This document shows, piece by piece, positions 8,816-17,706 of a stretch of 64,000 nt of DNA (positions within the stretch are counted from its first letter, which is position 1; each line of letters starts with the position of its first letter). The DNA is from Promicromonospora sp. Populi. Lineage in GTDB: Bacteria; Actinomycetota; Actinomycetes; Actinomycetales; Cellulomonadaceae. The stretch is from positions 3,286,001 through 3,350,000 of the forward strand of contig NZ_CP163528.1 of NCBI RefSeq assembly GCF_041081105.1, written 5' to 3'. Made by a program: the position numbers and the translations under genes. Under the pieces are notes generated by a model that saw only the letters and a program-made list of their open reading frames with translations, was not told where the DNA came from and searched no databases.

Positions 8816-9682
8816 TCAGCAGGTGCTGCGGTACTCGCTGATCTCGGGGCTCGCGACCGGCGGCGGGCAGAGGAACTGCGCGTACCGCACGTCGTCGTCC
8901 ACGTAGAGCTTCAGCCAGGAGAGGCTGTACCGGGCGACCGTCGTGCTGGCCAGGGTCGGCGCGGAGTGCGAGGCGCCACGGAGCTCCAGGTACGCCTTGT
9001 CGCCGTCCGCCGGGAGCGACTCGTAGAACCGCTCGGAGTGCGACCGCACGGGTGCGATGTAGTCGTCCTCCGCCCCGATGATCAGGGCCGGCGTCGTCAC
9101 CTCGGGGAAGGTCTTGTCCGTGTTCCACCCGGTCAGCGGGATGATCGCCTGGAGCGCCGGATCGTCCTTGGCCGCCTCCAGGCTGCCGCCGCCGCCCATC
9201 GAGTGGCCCATCACGGCGAGCCGCTCAGGGTCGATCCGGCTCGCGACGTCAGTGGTCAGGAGAAAGTCCAGCGCGGCGAGGAGCTGGTCACCGCGGCGGT
9301 CAGGCGAGTCGCCGGTCCGGATCGTGTCGATGGTGAAGACCACAAAGCCCTGGGAGGCCAGCCGCGGCCCGAACCAGGCGATGCTGCTCTGCGTGCCCGA
9401 GTAGCCCGGAACGATGGCGACGGCGCCGAAGGTGCCCTGGGAGGTGTCGGTCGGGTAGTAGACGGTGCCGCCGCCGAACCCTACGGCGTTGGCACGCGGG
9501 ACGATGGCGGTCGCGATGGCGAAGGACCCCAGGGGCGCCTCGATGCTCGCCACGGTCGGATCGGGGCCGCGCTGATAGCTGTCGGCTGCGGCGGCGGCGG
9601 CGGCCGGCACGACGACGAGGGCTCCGGCGGCGAGCACCGAAGCCGCCAGGGAGGCAAGGGCGGCACGAGAAAAACTCTTCAT
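8816..9682 (-). CDS. Secreted polyester hydrolase (cutinase/PETase-like)
   Basis: A 288-residue secreted alpha/beta hydrolase whose sequence follows Thermobifida cutinases and LCC. The signal peptide ends near residue 34. Recognisable blocks are the oxyanion/clamp GYSGTQSSIAWFGPRLAS (Tyr94), VVFTIDTI, nucleophile elbow GHSMGGGG (Ser161), LTGW (Trp186), GAEDDYIAPV (Asp207) and RGASHSAP (His239). The C-terminal pair Cys272/Cys288 matches the cutinase disulfide (FLCPPP, EYRSTC). The residue after the catalytic His is Ser240, as in Ideonella PETase, where thermophilic cutinases have Phe. It starts at ATG 9682 behind AGGAGAAG. Substrate scope (cutin, PET, other polyesters) is inferred from the family. 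Confidence 0.88.
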   Translation of the reverse strand: MKSFSRAALASLAASVLAAGALVVVPAAAAAAADSYQRGPDPTVASIEAPLGSFAIATAIVPRANAVGFGGGTVYYPTDTSQGTFGAVAIVPGYSGTQSSIAWFGPRLASQGFVVFTIDTIRTGDSPDRRGDQLLAALDFLLTTDVASRIDPERLAVMGHSMGGGGSLEAAKDDPALQAIIPLTGWNTDKTFPEVTTPALIIGAEDDYIAPVRSHSERFYESLPADGDKAYLELRGASHSAPTLASTTVARYSLSWLKLYVDDDVRYAQFLCPPPVASPEISEYRSTC

Positions 9683-9772
9683 GGTCTTCTCCTGTGGTGC
9701 GACGCGACGAGCGGCCACCACGACCATAAGAAGGTTTCCCGGTTCCGGCCCGCCGAAACCGGGAAACTTGCG

Positions 9773-10699
9773 TCAGCCGAGCTGCGGGCGCACCTCGCGG
9801 GCAATCAGGTCCAGGTGGTCCAGGTCCGAAAGGTCCAGGACCTGCAGGTAGACCCGCTGGACGCCGTCTGCCTCCAGGGCCTTCAGGCGGTCCACCACCT
9901 CGGGAACGGTTCCGGCGATGCCGTGCCCGCGCAGCTCGGCAGGCTCGCGGCCGATCGCCGCGGCTCGCCTGGCGAGCTCCGCCTCGTCCTGCCCGACGGC
10001 GGCCACCAGCGCCACCGACTGCACCAGCGACTCGGGCGCGCGCCCGGCGTCGGCCAGCGCCTTGTTGATGACCCCGATCCGCGGGCCGATCGCGTCGAGA
10101 GCCGGGAAGGACTGGTTGTACTCGTCGCCGTACTTCGCCGCCAGGGCGGGCGTGCGGCGTGCGCCGCTGCCACCGACGAGCACGGGGATCCTCGCCTGCG
10201 TGGGCTTGGGCAGGGCCGGCGAGTCGACGACCTGGTAGTGCTCGCCCGAGAAGGAGAACGTCTCCCCCACCGGGGTTTCCCACAGGCCGGTGACGACCGC
10301 GAGCTGCTCCTCGAGGATGCCGAACCGCTTGTCGGGGAACGGGATGCCGTAGGCACGGTGCTCGGCGGCAAACCAGCCGGTGCCGAGGCCGAGCTCGACG
10401 CGGCCGCCCGACATCTGGTCCACCTGCGCCACCTGGATGGCGAGCACCCCGGGGTGCCGGAACGTCGCCGAGGACACGAGCGTGCCGAGCCGGACGGTCG
10501 AGGTCTCGCGGGCGAGGCCCGCGAGCGTGATCCAGGAGTCGGTGGGGCCGGGCAGCCCGTCACGGCCCATGGCGAGGTAGTGGTCGGAGCGGAAGAACGC
10601 GCTGAACCCGAGCTTCTCGGTCGCCTGGGCGACGGCGAGCTGGTCGTCGTACGTCGCGCCCTGCTGGGGCTCGGTGAAGATACGCAGGTCGAGAGTCAT
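9773..10699 (-). CDS. LLM-class flavin/F420-dependent oxidoreductase
   Basis: A 308-residue luciferase-like TIM-barrel enzyme. Family features include SDHYL early, GRVELGLGTGWFAAEH around residue 100, and PVLVGGSGARRTPALAAKYGDEYN. In actinobacteria this subclass usually uses coenzyme F420, but FMN cannot be excluded. It starts at ATG 10699 after AGAGGAAAC, 28 bp downstream of the DsbA-like gene on the same strand, so the two redox genes are probably cotranscribed. The substrate is unknown. Confidence 0.88.
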   Translation of the reverse strand: MTLDLRIFTEPQQGATYDDQLAVAQATEKLGFSAFFRSDHYLAMGRDGLPGPTDSWITLAGLARETSTVRLGTLVSSATFRHPGVLAIQVAQVDQMSGGRVELGLGTGWFAAEHRAYGIPFPDKRFGILEEQLAVVTGLWETPVGETFSFSGEHYQVVDSPALPKPTQARIPVLVGGSGARRTPALAAKYGDEYNQSFPALDAIGPRIGVINKALADAGRAPESLVQSVALVAAVGQDEAELARRAAAIGREPAELRGHGIAGTVPEVVDRLKALEADGVQRVYLQVLDLSDLDHLDLIAREVRPQLG

Positions 10700-10727
10700 G
10701 TTTCCTCTGGTGCTAGTGCGTGGTCGA

Positions 10728-11345
10728 TCAGTCGAACTGGGGCGAGGTGGTGCGCGACCGTTTGATCTCGTAGAAGTACGGGTACCGCGCGAGCGCCACG
10801 GAGGCGTCGAACAGGGCGCCCGCCTCCTCGCCGCGCGGGATGCGCGTGAGCACGGGGCCGAAGAATCCGACACCGTCGACGTGGATGATCGGCGTGCCGA
10901 CGTCGTCCCCGACGGGCTTCATGCCCGCCTCGTGGGAGGCCGCGAGCGCCGCGTCGTAGTCCTCGGACGTCGCCGCCTGGGCGAGGCTGGCGGGCAGCCC
11001 GGCCTCGGCGAGCGCCGCGACCGCCACGGCGCCGAAGTCCTTGTCGCGCTGGTTGTGGATCCGGGTGCCGGCCGCGGTGTAGAACGCGGAGAACGCCTCG
11101 GGGCCGTGGTCCGTCTGGACGGCGGCGGCGACCCGGCCGATCCCGCGCGACTTCTCGATGTCCGCTCGGTAGTCGCCGTCGATGTCCCGGTCCTTGTTCA
11201 GCAGGTACAGGCTCAGGAGCTTGAAGGTGAGCTCGACGTCGCGGACCTGGACGACCTCGAGGGCCCAGCGGGACGTGATCCAGGCGAAGGGGCACATGGG
11301 GTCGACGTAGACGTCGACGACGGGCTTGGCGGCGGGGTCGGTCAC
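10728..11345 (-). CDS. DsbA-family protein, Rv2466c mycothiol-dependent reductase type
   Basis: A 205-residue thioredoxin-fold protein with an alpha-helical insertion. The active-site motif is DPMCPFAW, so only the first Cys of the usual CPWC pair is kept. The cis-Pro region is VGTPIIHVDG, followed by GFFGPVLTRIPRGEEA as in Mycobacterium Rv2466c, a mycothiol-dependent reductase. The single Cys suggests a monothiol mechanism using mycothiol. It is the first gene of an apparent pair with the LLM oxidoreductase. Confidence 0.85.
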   Translation of the reverse strand: MTDPAAKPVVDVYVDPMCPFAWITSRWALEVVQVRDVELTFKLLSLYLLNKDRDIDGDYRADIEKSRGIGRVAAAVQTDHGPEAFSAFYTAAGTRIHNQRDKDFGAVAVAALAEAGLPASLAQAATSEDYDAALAASHEAGMKPVGDDVGTPIIHVDGVGFFGPVLTRIPRGEEAGALFDASVALARYPYFYEIKRSRTTSPQFD

Positions 11346-11368
11346 GCGCAGCAGACTACGCTCACTGC

Positions 11369-11623
11369 GTGACCGGGATCCGCTGGGGAAGTCTCGCCGC
11401 CGTCGTCGCCGGCGGGGTGATCTTTCTGGTGTGTCTCGTGGGCGTTGTGCTCGGTCATCCGTGGTCTGCGGTGCCTGGTGTGCTCGGCCTGCTCACGGCC
11501 GTGCGCGAGGTGCGATATCTGCGCAGGCTGCACTCAGGCAAGATCTCCGCACGGGAAAATTGGCATCGTGAACCCCACGCTCCGCCCAAGGACTCTTCAC
11601 GCGGTCATGGGGGCACGCGGTAA
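11369..11623 (+). CDS. Small putative membrane protein
   Basis: An 84-residue frame beginning at GTG 11369. It has two hydrophobic stretches (SLAAVVAGGVIFLVCLVGVVLG and VPGVLGLLTAVREV) and a basic hydrophilic tail. It is divergent from the DsbA-like gene and ends ten bases before the TetR gene. No named family is recognised and the tail after about residue 60 does not look conserved. It may be real, on the basis of the membrane-like N-terminus and lack of a better frame, but the evidence is modest. Confidence 0.45.
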   Translation: MTGIRWGSLAAVVAGGVIFLVCLVGVVLGHPWSAVPGVLGLLTAVREVRYLRRLHSGKISARENWHREPHAPPKDSSRGHGGTR

Positions 11624-11633
11624 CCTGCCTGGC

Positions 11634-12383
11634 ATGACCGCCGTTCGTACCCACACGCACGCGCAGGCAGTAGACGCTGCGGTGGACCTGTTCACCCGGC
11701 AGGGGTACGAGGGAACCACCGTCGAGGAGATCGCCGACGCCGCGCAGGTCAGTCGCGCCACGTTCTTCCGCCGGTTCCGCTCGAAGGAGGACGTGGTCTT
11801 CGCCGATCACGAGCTGCTGCTCGAGGAGGTGGTGGTCATGCTGGCCGCCACCCGCCCCGACGCCCGGTCCAGCGAGGAGTCCGGGCACGACCTCGGCCGC
11901 GCCTGGGACCCCGACATCGACCCGTACCTCGAGGTGTGCCGCGCCGCACGCATGGTGTTCGACCACCACGTGGGCCAGCGCGACACCTCGCTGGCCCGGT
12001 ACGCCCTGCTGCAGCAGGTCCCTGCCCTGCGGGACCGGGAGCTGATCACCACGCACCGCTACGAGCGGGCGTTCACGCACTACCTGCGCGACACCCTGCC
12101 GCCGGAGCGGTCGGTGTCCACGGCGTCGATCGCGTTCGCGGCGTCGGTGGTCGCGGTGCACAACGCGATCCTGCGCCGCTGGCTGCGCACGCCGTCGCGC
12201 GAGCTGCGGCCGGAGCTTGAGGAGGCGTTCGCCGACCTGCGCCGCGCCGCGGTCCTGGGTACGGCGGGCCACCCGCTGTCCGACGACGGCGCCCCTGCCT
12301 CCCGCCGCGTGATCGTCACCGTCGTGGAGGGACTGGCGGGGCCCGACGAGGTGGCTCGCGCCGTCCGGGACGCGCTCGTCTAG
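11634..12383 (+). CDS. TetR-family transcriptional regulator
   Basis: A 249-residue TetR protein. The helix-turn-helix lies in residues 10-55 (AVDAAVDLFTRQGYEGTTV, then ADAAQVSRATFFRRFRSKED), followed by a helical effector domain with EVCRAARMVFDHH. The ATG at 11634 is favoured because the helix-turn-helix starts right after it. The nearest downstream gene is the riboswitch-controlled transporter about 320 bp away, which appears separately regulated, so the target is unknown. Confidence 0.9.
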   Translation: MTAVRTHTHAQAVDAAVDLFTRQGYEGTTVEEIADAAQVSRATFFRRFRSKEDVVFADHELLLEEVVVMLAATRPDARSSEESGHDLGRAWDPDIDPYLEVCRAARMVFDHHVGQRDTSLARYALLQQVPALRDRELITTHRYERAFTHYLRDTLPPERSVSTASIAFAASVVAVHNAILRRWLRTPSRELRPELEEAFADLRRAAVLGTAGHPLSDDGAPASRRVIVTVVEGLAGPDEVARAVRDALV

Positions 12384-12700
12384 CTTTCCCGCGGGAACAA
12401 GGCCGTGGCATCCTGGGTTCCGCTAAACAAATGTGCAGCAGATGCACACGTGCTCCGGGGTCGGTGAAATTCCGAGCCGGCGGTGATAGTCCGCGACCCG
12501 GGTCGCTCCTTGTAGGAGAGTCCCGGTTGACCTGGTGAAACTCCAGGACCGACGGTTAAAGTCCGGATGGGAGGAAGCACGTGCGGCGCGCGCCGTCGAC
12601 CCCTCGGGGCCGCGGCGGAGCGCCGTCGTCGGCGCCCTCGTGGCGCGTCGGCCCTCACCCCGGAGTCCCCGTGTGCGGACTTTCGAAAGAGGGCAGAGAC
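12384..12700 (+). other. Long 5' leader of the riboflavin transporter
   Basis: A 317-bp stretch without a gene. It holds the FMN riboswitch (12450-12581) and, downstream of it, a GC-rich platform with a small hairpin GTCCCCGTGTGCGGAC before the GAGGG ribosome binding site of the pnuC-type gene. No other coding signal is visible. Confidence 0.8.
12450..12581 (+). promoter_or_regulatory. FMN riboswitch (RFN element)
   Basis: The conserved RFN blocks are present in order: CTCCGGGGTCGGTGAAATTC, then CCGGCGGTGATAGTCCGCGA, a variable stem, GACCTGGTGAAACTCCAG, then ACGGTTAAAGTCCGGATGGG and AGGAAGCAC, with GTGC/GCAC closing the basal stem. It lies about 120 bp upstream of a PnuC-type transporter. 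FMN binding is expected to lower transporter expression by transcriptional or translational control. Confidence 0.95.
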
Positions 12701-13387
12701 ATGGACTGGTTCCGCGCGGCGTACGAGGCGACGTTCCTGTTGGGCGACCAGCAGATCTACTGGCGCGAGGTCATCGGCAACCTGTTCGGGCTGGCGTCCG
12801 CGCTGGGCGGGCTGCGCCGCAAGGTGTGGGCGTGGCCGGTCGGCGTTGTCGGGAACATCGTGCTCTTCACGGTCTTCATGGGCTCGTGGTTCGGGGAGAC
12901 CGGGCGCGCCGACATGCTGGGCCAGGCCGCCCGGCAGATCATGTTCATCGCGGTCTCGATCTACGGCTGGTACCGCTGGCGGCAGACCCAGCGTCTGGGC
13001 GGCATCGGCACGGTGGCCGTGCACCCCACCTGGGCGTCGTGGCGGGCTCGCCTGGGTCTGGTCGTCGCGATGATCGTCGGCACGCTGGCCCTGACCCCGC
13101 TCTTCCGCGCCCTGGGCTCGTTCGAGCCGGTGTGGGCCGACGCCTGGATCTTCATGGGCTCCGTGCTCGCCACCTACGGCATGGCCAAGGGCTGGGTCGA
13201 GTTCTGGCTGATCTGGGTGGCGGTCGACCTGGTGGGTGTGCCCCTGCTGTTCTCCGCCGGGTACTGGGCCACCGCCCTGATGTACGTGATCTACGGGGCG
13301 TTCACGCTGTTCGGGTTCTTCGCGTGGTGGCGGATCAGCCGGCGCGAGCGCGCCTCCGCCGGTCCCGCCGCCGCCGTCGCGCAATGA
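12701..13387 (+). CDS. ribM: PnuC-family riboflavin transporter (RibM/PnuX type)
   Basis: A 228-residue membrane protein with about seven hydrophobic segments of the PnuC family: WREVIGNLFGLASALGG, QIMFIAVSIYGWYRWR, and a C-terminal ALMYVIYGAFTLFGFFAWW. Family members on FMN riboswitches (PnuX of Corynebacterium, RibM of Streptomyces) import riboflavin by facilitated diffusion rather than nicotinamide riboside. The riboswitch in the leader makes riboflavin the strong inference. The start at ATG 12701 is set by the GAGGG ribosome binding site and the onset of the family domain. Stand-alone gene. Confidence 0.9.
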   Translation: MDWFRAAYEATFLLGDQQIYWREVIGNLFGLASALGGLRRKVWAWPVGVVGNIVLFTVFMGSWFGETGRADMLGQAARQIMFIAVSIYGWYRWRQTQRLGGIGTVAVHPTWASWRARLGLVVAMIVGTLALTPLFRALGSFEPVWADAWIFMGSVLATYGMAKGWVEFWLIWVAVDLVGVPLLFSAGYWATALMYVIYGAFTLFGFFAWWRISRRERASAGPAAAVAQ

Positions 13388-13436
13388 GACCTAGTCTCGC
13401 TTGACCTGATATCCGGTACCAGCGCACCATGGATGC

Positions 13437-14669
13437 ATGACTCAGACCCCAGGAGTGACGGCGCCCGCATACGACCTCACCCAACCGCTCGACATCGACT
13501 TCGCGGGCGCGTTCGCCGACGTACCTGAGGACGCGCGAGCGCACCAGCTCGCGGTCCGCCAGTTCGTGCAGGACGAGGTTCTCCCCGTGATCGACGGCTA
13601 CTGGGAGCGGTACGAGGTCCCCATGGACCTGGTCAAGCGCATGGCCGAGCTCGACTTCCTGCGCGACGGCGTGGATGTGCCCGGCTTCCCGAAGGTCTCC
13701 AAGCTGGCCGAGGGCCTGGCCGCGATGGAGATGGCCCGCGGTGATGCCTCGGTCTCGACCATCTGCGGCGTGCAGGGCGGCCTCGCACTGCGCTCGATCG
13801 TGATGCTGGGCTCGGACGAGCAGATCGAGAAGTACGCCGGGCCCATGGCCCGCGGCGAGATCCTCGGTGCGTTCGCGCTCACCGAGCCCACACACGGCTC
13901 GGACTCCGTGGGCCTGGAGACCACCGCGGTACGCGAGACGCGCGACGGCGTCGAGGGCTACGTCATCAACGGCGAGAAGAAGTGGATCGGCTTCGGCTCG
14001 ATGGGCGACATCTCGGTGGTGTGGGCCAGACACGTCGGGGACGGCGGCGACAACGCGGTCCACGGCTACATCGTGCCGCAGGATGCCCCCGGCTACGCCG
14101 CGACGACCATCCAGGGCAAGATCTCGCTGCGCGCCATCCACCAGGCGCACATCGTGCTGACCGACGTCTTTGTCCCGGCCGAGAACCTCCTGCCGAAGTC
14201 CCGCTCCTTCAAGGACACGGGCCGGGTCCTGTTCGCGACCCGGCTCGGCGTCGCCTGGGAGGCCGTCGGCCAGGCCGTCGCCTGCTACGAGGCCGCCGTC
14301 GCGTACTCCAAGCAGCGGGTGCAGTTCGGCCGGCCGCTCGCAGCGAGCCAGATGGTGCAGGAGCGCCTGACGAAGATGCTGTCGATCCTGACGCAGCTGC
14401 AGCTCCTGGTGAAGCAGATGACCCTCCTGGACGAGCAGGACAAGCTCACCGGCCCCCAGGCCTCGCTCGCCAAGTACACGTGCACGCGCGGTGCGCGCGA
14501 GATCGCCGCGATCGCCCGCGACCTGCTCGGGGGCAACGGCATCCTGCTGGAGAACCGCGTGGCTCGGCACTTCGCCGACATCGAGGCCCTGCACACCTAC
14601 GAGGGCACCGAGAGCGTCCAGGCGCTGATCATCGGTCGCGAGATCACGGGCACCAGCGCGTTCGCCTGA
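13437..14669 (+). CDS. Acyl-CoA dehydrogenase, glutaryl-CoA dehydrogenase-like
   Basis: A 410-residue flavoprotein of the acyl-CoA dehydrogenase family. The order is complete: N-terminal helical domain, FALTEPTHGSD and KKWIGFGSMGD in the beta domain, QFGRPLAASQMVQERLTKM in the C-terminal helical domain, then LHTYEGTESVQALIIGREI. The Glu of TYEGTES is placed as the catalytic base in glutaryl-CoA-type members. It oxidises an acyl-CoA in fatty-acid or amino-acid degradation and passes electrons to ETF. The start is ATG 13437. No pathway partners are adjacent, so the substrate is not assigned. Confidence 0.9.
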   Translation: MTQTPGVTAPAYDLTQPLDIDFAGAFADVPEDARAHQLAVRQFVQDEVLPVIDGYWERYEVPMDLVKRMAELDFLRDGVDVPGFPKVSKLAEGLAAMEMARGDASVSTICGVQGGLALRSIVMLGSDEQIEKYAGPMARGEILGAFALTEPTHGSDSVGLETTAVRETRDGVEGYVINGEKKWIGFGSMGDISVVWARHVGDGGDNAVHGYIVPQDAPGYAATTIQGKISLRAIHQAHIVLTDVFVPAENLLPKSRSFKDTGRVLFATRLGVAWEAVGQAVACYEAAVAYSKQRVQFGRPLAASQMVQERLTKMLSILTQLQLLVKQMTLLDEQDKLTGPQASLAKYTCTRGAREIAAIARDLLGGNGILLENRVARHFADIEALHTYEGTESVQALIIGREITGTSAFA

Positions 14670-14754
14670 TCGCTCAGGGGTGGGGGAAACCCCACCCCGG
14701 TCCGGTGGGGCCACCTCATTTCCGTGGGGCACCTGCCCGCCTAGGGTCGTGTCC

Positions 14755-16155
14755 ATGACCAGCGATGACGGCCCGACGACGGCGCCCCGGCCCCGCAGCA
14801 TCGAGGACGGCGTGGCACCCGCGCTCACCTCGGGTGCGGGTTTTCTCCGCGCGCCGTACGACCCGGCGACCGGACGCGCCTTCGCTGCGCTGGCCGTCGG
14901 GTGGATCTGGCACCTGACGGGCGGGCTGGTCCTGTGGATCCTCGTGCTGGTGTCGGCCGCCCTGGTGCCGGCGCTCGGCATCGGGGTGCCGCTCCTGGCC
15001 GGCTGCCTGATCGCCGCCCGCTGGTTCGGCGCCGCCGAGCGTTCCCGCATCAACACCCAGACCGGGGTCACGATCCCCGCGCCGCACGCTCCCGCGCACA
15101 CTCCCGGAGGCTTCTGGTCGCGGCTGTGGGCACCGGTCCGGGACGGCCGCGCCTGGGCCGCCGCGCTCTACGCCTTCCTCGCGATGCTGGTGAGCACCGT
15201 GTTCTTCCCGGTCGCGGCGGCCCTGGCGGCGGCCGCAGCCGCGGCGGTGGTGTTCGCGCTGGTGGGTAGGGACAGCGCCCTGGCCCAGTGGCCCGGCCTG
15301 CCGTGGCCGGCTACGGCAGCCGGCGCGGTCGCCGGTGCGGTTGTGCTCGTGTGGGTGGCATCTAGCTTTGCGCAGTACGGATCGTTCCTCGTGGTGCGGC
15401 TCGCGCACAACCTGCTGGGTCCGTCCGAGACCGAGGTGGCGCGTGCGCGCGCCGTCGTCGCCGAGCAGGGGACGCGCCTCGCCGAGGCCGAGGCGCACAT
15501 CGCCCGCGAGCGGGCGGTGGTCCTCACCGAGTCGCGCACGGCAGCGGTCTCCGCGGCCGACACCGAGCGCCGCCGGATCGAGCGCGACCTGCACGACGGC
15601 GCCCAGCAGCGCCTCGTCGCCCTCGGGGTCGAGCTCGGCGTGGCCCGCCGGCTGGCCGACCGGAATCCCGAGCACGCGGTGGCAGCCCTGGAGCTCGCCC
15701 ACCGCGAGATCAAGGAGACCCTCGCCGAGCTGCGCGACCTGGTGCGGGGCATCCACCCCGCCGTGCTGGCCGACCGCGGGCTGGACGCCGCGCTCTCGGC
15801 CCTTGCGGGACGCAGCCCGATCCCGGTCCGGGTGGAGGTAGTGGGCGACCTCGCGCCCGCGAGCTCCGCTGCGCAGGCGGCCGCCTACTTCGTGGTGGCC
15901 GAGGCGCTGACCAACGCCGCCAAGCACGCCGGCGCTCAGTCGATCCGGGTGCGGGCCAGCCTGGTCCCCGACGACCACCCGCTCCGGCTGCGCATCGTGG
16001 TGTCCGACGACGGCCGCGGCGGCGCGCAGCCCTACCCCGGCAGCGGGCTGGACGGCCTGCGTGGCCGCGTCGCCGCCCTGGACGGAACCTTCGAGCTCGA
16101 CAGCCCGCCCAGCGAGGGCACCAGTCTGACCGTGGAGGTCCCGTGCGCATCGTGA
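14755..16155 (+). CDS. Sensor histidine kinase (NarL-type partner)
   Basis: A 466-residue membrane histidine kinase. Four or more transmembrane segments occupy the first 220 residues, in the style of the actinobacterial putative-sensor domain. HisKA_3 follows with RRRIERDLHDGAQQRLVALG, where the His is phosphorylated, then an HATPase with EALTNAAKHAGA (N box) and SDDGRGGAQPYPGSGLDGLRG. ATG 14755 is preceded by TAGGGT, a -10-like box seven bases upstream, so the mRNA is probably leaderless. Its end overlaps the response regulator gene, its likely cognate partner. Confidence 0.92.
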   Translation: MTSDDGPTTAPRPRSIEDGVAPALTSGAGFLRAPYDPATGRAFAALAVGWIWHLTGGLVLWILVLVSAALVPALGIGVPLLAGCLIAARWFGAAERSRINTQTGVTIPAPHAPAHTPGGFWSRLWAPVRDGRAWAAALYAFLAMLVSTVFFPVAAALAAAAAAAVVFALVGRDSALAQWPGLPWPATAAGAVAGAVVLVWVASSFAQYGSFLVVRLAHNLLGPSETEVARARAVVAEQGTRLAEAEAHIARERAVVLTESRTAAVSAADTERRRIERDLHDGAQQRLVALGVELGVARRLADRNPEHAVAALELAHREIKETLAELRDLVRGIHPAVLADRGLDAALSALAGRSPIPVRVEVVGDLAPASSAAQAAAYFVVAEALTNAAKHAGAQSIRVRASLVPDDHPLRLRIVVSDDGRGGAQPYPGSGLDGLRGRVAALDGTFELDSPPSEGTSLTVEVPCAS

Positions 16156-16802
16156 TCGCTGAGGACTCCGTCCTCCTCCTGGACGGCCTCACCCGGTTGC
16201 TCGCCGCGGAGGGGCACACCGTGACGGGCCACGGCACGGCGGACGACCTGGTCCGGGCACTCTCGACCCCCGGCGCCGAGCTGCCCGACCTGCTCGTCAC
16301 GGACGTCCGGATGCCGCCGTCGCACACCGACGAGGGGCTGCGCGCCGCGGTGCACCTGCGCAGCCTGCACCCGGACCTGCCGGTCCTCGTGCTGTCCCAG
16401 TACGTGGAGCAGAGCTACGCGAGCGAGCTGTTCGCGCGCGGCGCGCGCGGCCTGGGCTACGTGCTCAAGGACCGCGTGGCCGACGTCGACGAGTTCCTCG
16501 ACGCCGTCGCCCGGGTGTCCTCTGGCGGAACCGTCGTGGACCCAGAGGTGGTCACCCAGATCATCGCCCGCCACCCCGGGTCCGGCCTCGACGTCCTGAC
16601 CCGGCGCGAGCGCGAGGTGCTCGCGCTCATGGCCGAGGGGCGGTCCAACGCCGCCATCGCGGACCGCCTCGTCGTGGGGCTGGCCGCCGTCGAGAAGCAC
16701 GTCACCAACATCCTGACCAAGCTCGGCCTACCGCCCGCCACCGACGACCACCGCCGGGTGCTCGCCGTGCTGCGCTGGCTCGACCAGAACGGATCCCGCT
16801 GA
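16143..16802 (+). CDS. LuxR/NarL-type response regulator
   Basis: A 219-residue response regulator. The receiver domain has acidic pocket AED and phospho-acceptor Asp54 in LVTDVRMPPSHTDE. The C-terminal LuxR helix-turn-helix is LTRREREVLALMAEGRSNAA followed by VEKHVTNILTKLG. It starts with GTG at 16143, inside the last codons of the kinase gene (13-bp overlap), and its stop overlaps the ATG of the DUF4097 gene. This makes a coupled kinase-regulator-effector operon, in which the DUF4097 protein may be part of the envelope response. Confidence 0.95.
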   Translation: MRIVIAEDSVLLLDGLTRLLAAEGHTVTGHGTADDLVRALSTPGAELPDLLVTDVRMPPSHTDEGLRAAVHLRSLHPDLPVLVLSQYVEQSYASELFARGARGLGYVLKDRVADVDEFLDAVARVSSGGTVVDPEVVTQIIARHPGSGLDVLTRREREVLALMAEGRSNAAIADRLVVGLAAVEKHVTNILTKLGLPPATDDHRRVLAVLRWLDQNGSR

Positions 16803-17671
16803 TGAACCAGTCCCATCCCCGCGGCCCCACCGCCCGCGTGCTGACGACCGTCGGCGTCGTGCTGGCTGCCGCGGTCGTCGCCCTCGGCGCGCTGTTCCTC
16901 GTCGACCTGATGATGTCCGAGACCACCACCTCCCACGAGTCGTACGACGCCGTCGAGACGGTGGAGCTCGTGTCCGACGGCGACGTCACCGTCCAGGCCG
17001 CCGAGGGTGACGTCGAGGTGGACGCCATCGCCCACAGCGGCCTGCGAGGGCCCACCTACACGGCGGACGAGTCGGCGAGCCGGCTGGTGGTCACGCACCT
17101 GTGCGGGTGGACCCTCGGCCTGCCCCGCTGCTCGGGCGAGCTCGACGTGACCCTGCCCGCCGGCACCCAGGTGGTGGTCCGCACGGACAACGGCGACGTC
17201 GTCGCGAGCGGCCTGGCCGGCGAGGTCTCGCTGACCTCGAGCAACGGCCAGATCGAGGCCACCGACATCGGCGGGCCGCTGGCAGCGCACACCAGCAACG
17301 GCGACGTCGACGTCCGGGATGTCCGGGCCGACGTCGAGACCACCACCTCCAACGGCGAGATCGGCGTCGTCGACGTGGCGGGCTCGGTCACCGCGGACTC
17401 CAGCAACGGCGACATCACCATCAACGCGGTGACCGGCGACGCGTGGGCCAGCACCAGCAACGGGACGGTCGAGGTCTCGGCGGGCGGCGGTAACGTCTTT
17501 GCCGAGTCCAGCAACGGCGAGGTCACCGTGGTCGGTGACGGCGAGGCGGTGGCCCTGACGATCGAGACCTCGAACGGCGACGAGATCATCGAGGGCCCGA
17601 CCGACCCGGATGCCGAGCGCACCGTTGAGATCCGCAGCTCGAACGGGGACGTCGCGTACCTCGGCGAGTAG
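16802..17671 (+). CDS. Membrane-anchored DUF4097 beta-repeat protein
   Basis: A 289-residue protein with one N-terminal transmembrane helix (about residues 12-36) and an extracytoplasmic DUF4097 domain. The domain is built of about ten short strands punctuated by SSNGD/TSNGD turns (for example LTSSNGQIEATD and TADSSNGDITINAV), giving a regular right-handed beta solenoid. Such proteins accompany envelope-stress regulators, but their molecular role is not settled. It overlaps the response regulator stop (TGATG), so it is cotranscribed with the two-component pair. Confidence 0.88.
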   Translation: MNQSHPRGPTARVLTTVGVVLAAAVVALGALFLVDLMMSETTTSHESYDAVETVELVSDGDVTVQAAEGDVEVDAIAHSGLRGPTYTADESASRLVVTHLCGWTLGLPRCSGELDVTLPAGTQVVVRTDNGDVVASGLAGEVSLTSSNGQIEATDIGGPLAAHTSNGDVDVRDVRADVETTTSNGEIGVVDVAGSVTADSSNGDITINAVTGDAWASTSNGTVEVSAGGGNVFAESSNGEVTVVGDGEAVALTIETSNGDEIIEGPTDPDAERTVEIRSSNGDVAYLGE

Positions 17672-17706
17672 CGACCCGAAGGGCCATATGTCACGAACGT
17701 GCAAGG

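Noticed and set aside
17200..17660. Repeated SNGD units as DNA repeats or recombination sites
   Set aside because: They encode the regular turns of a DUF4097 beta solenoid; the DNA copies differ.
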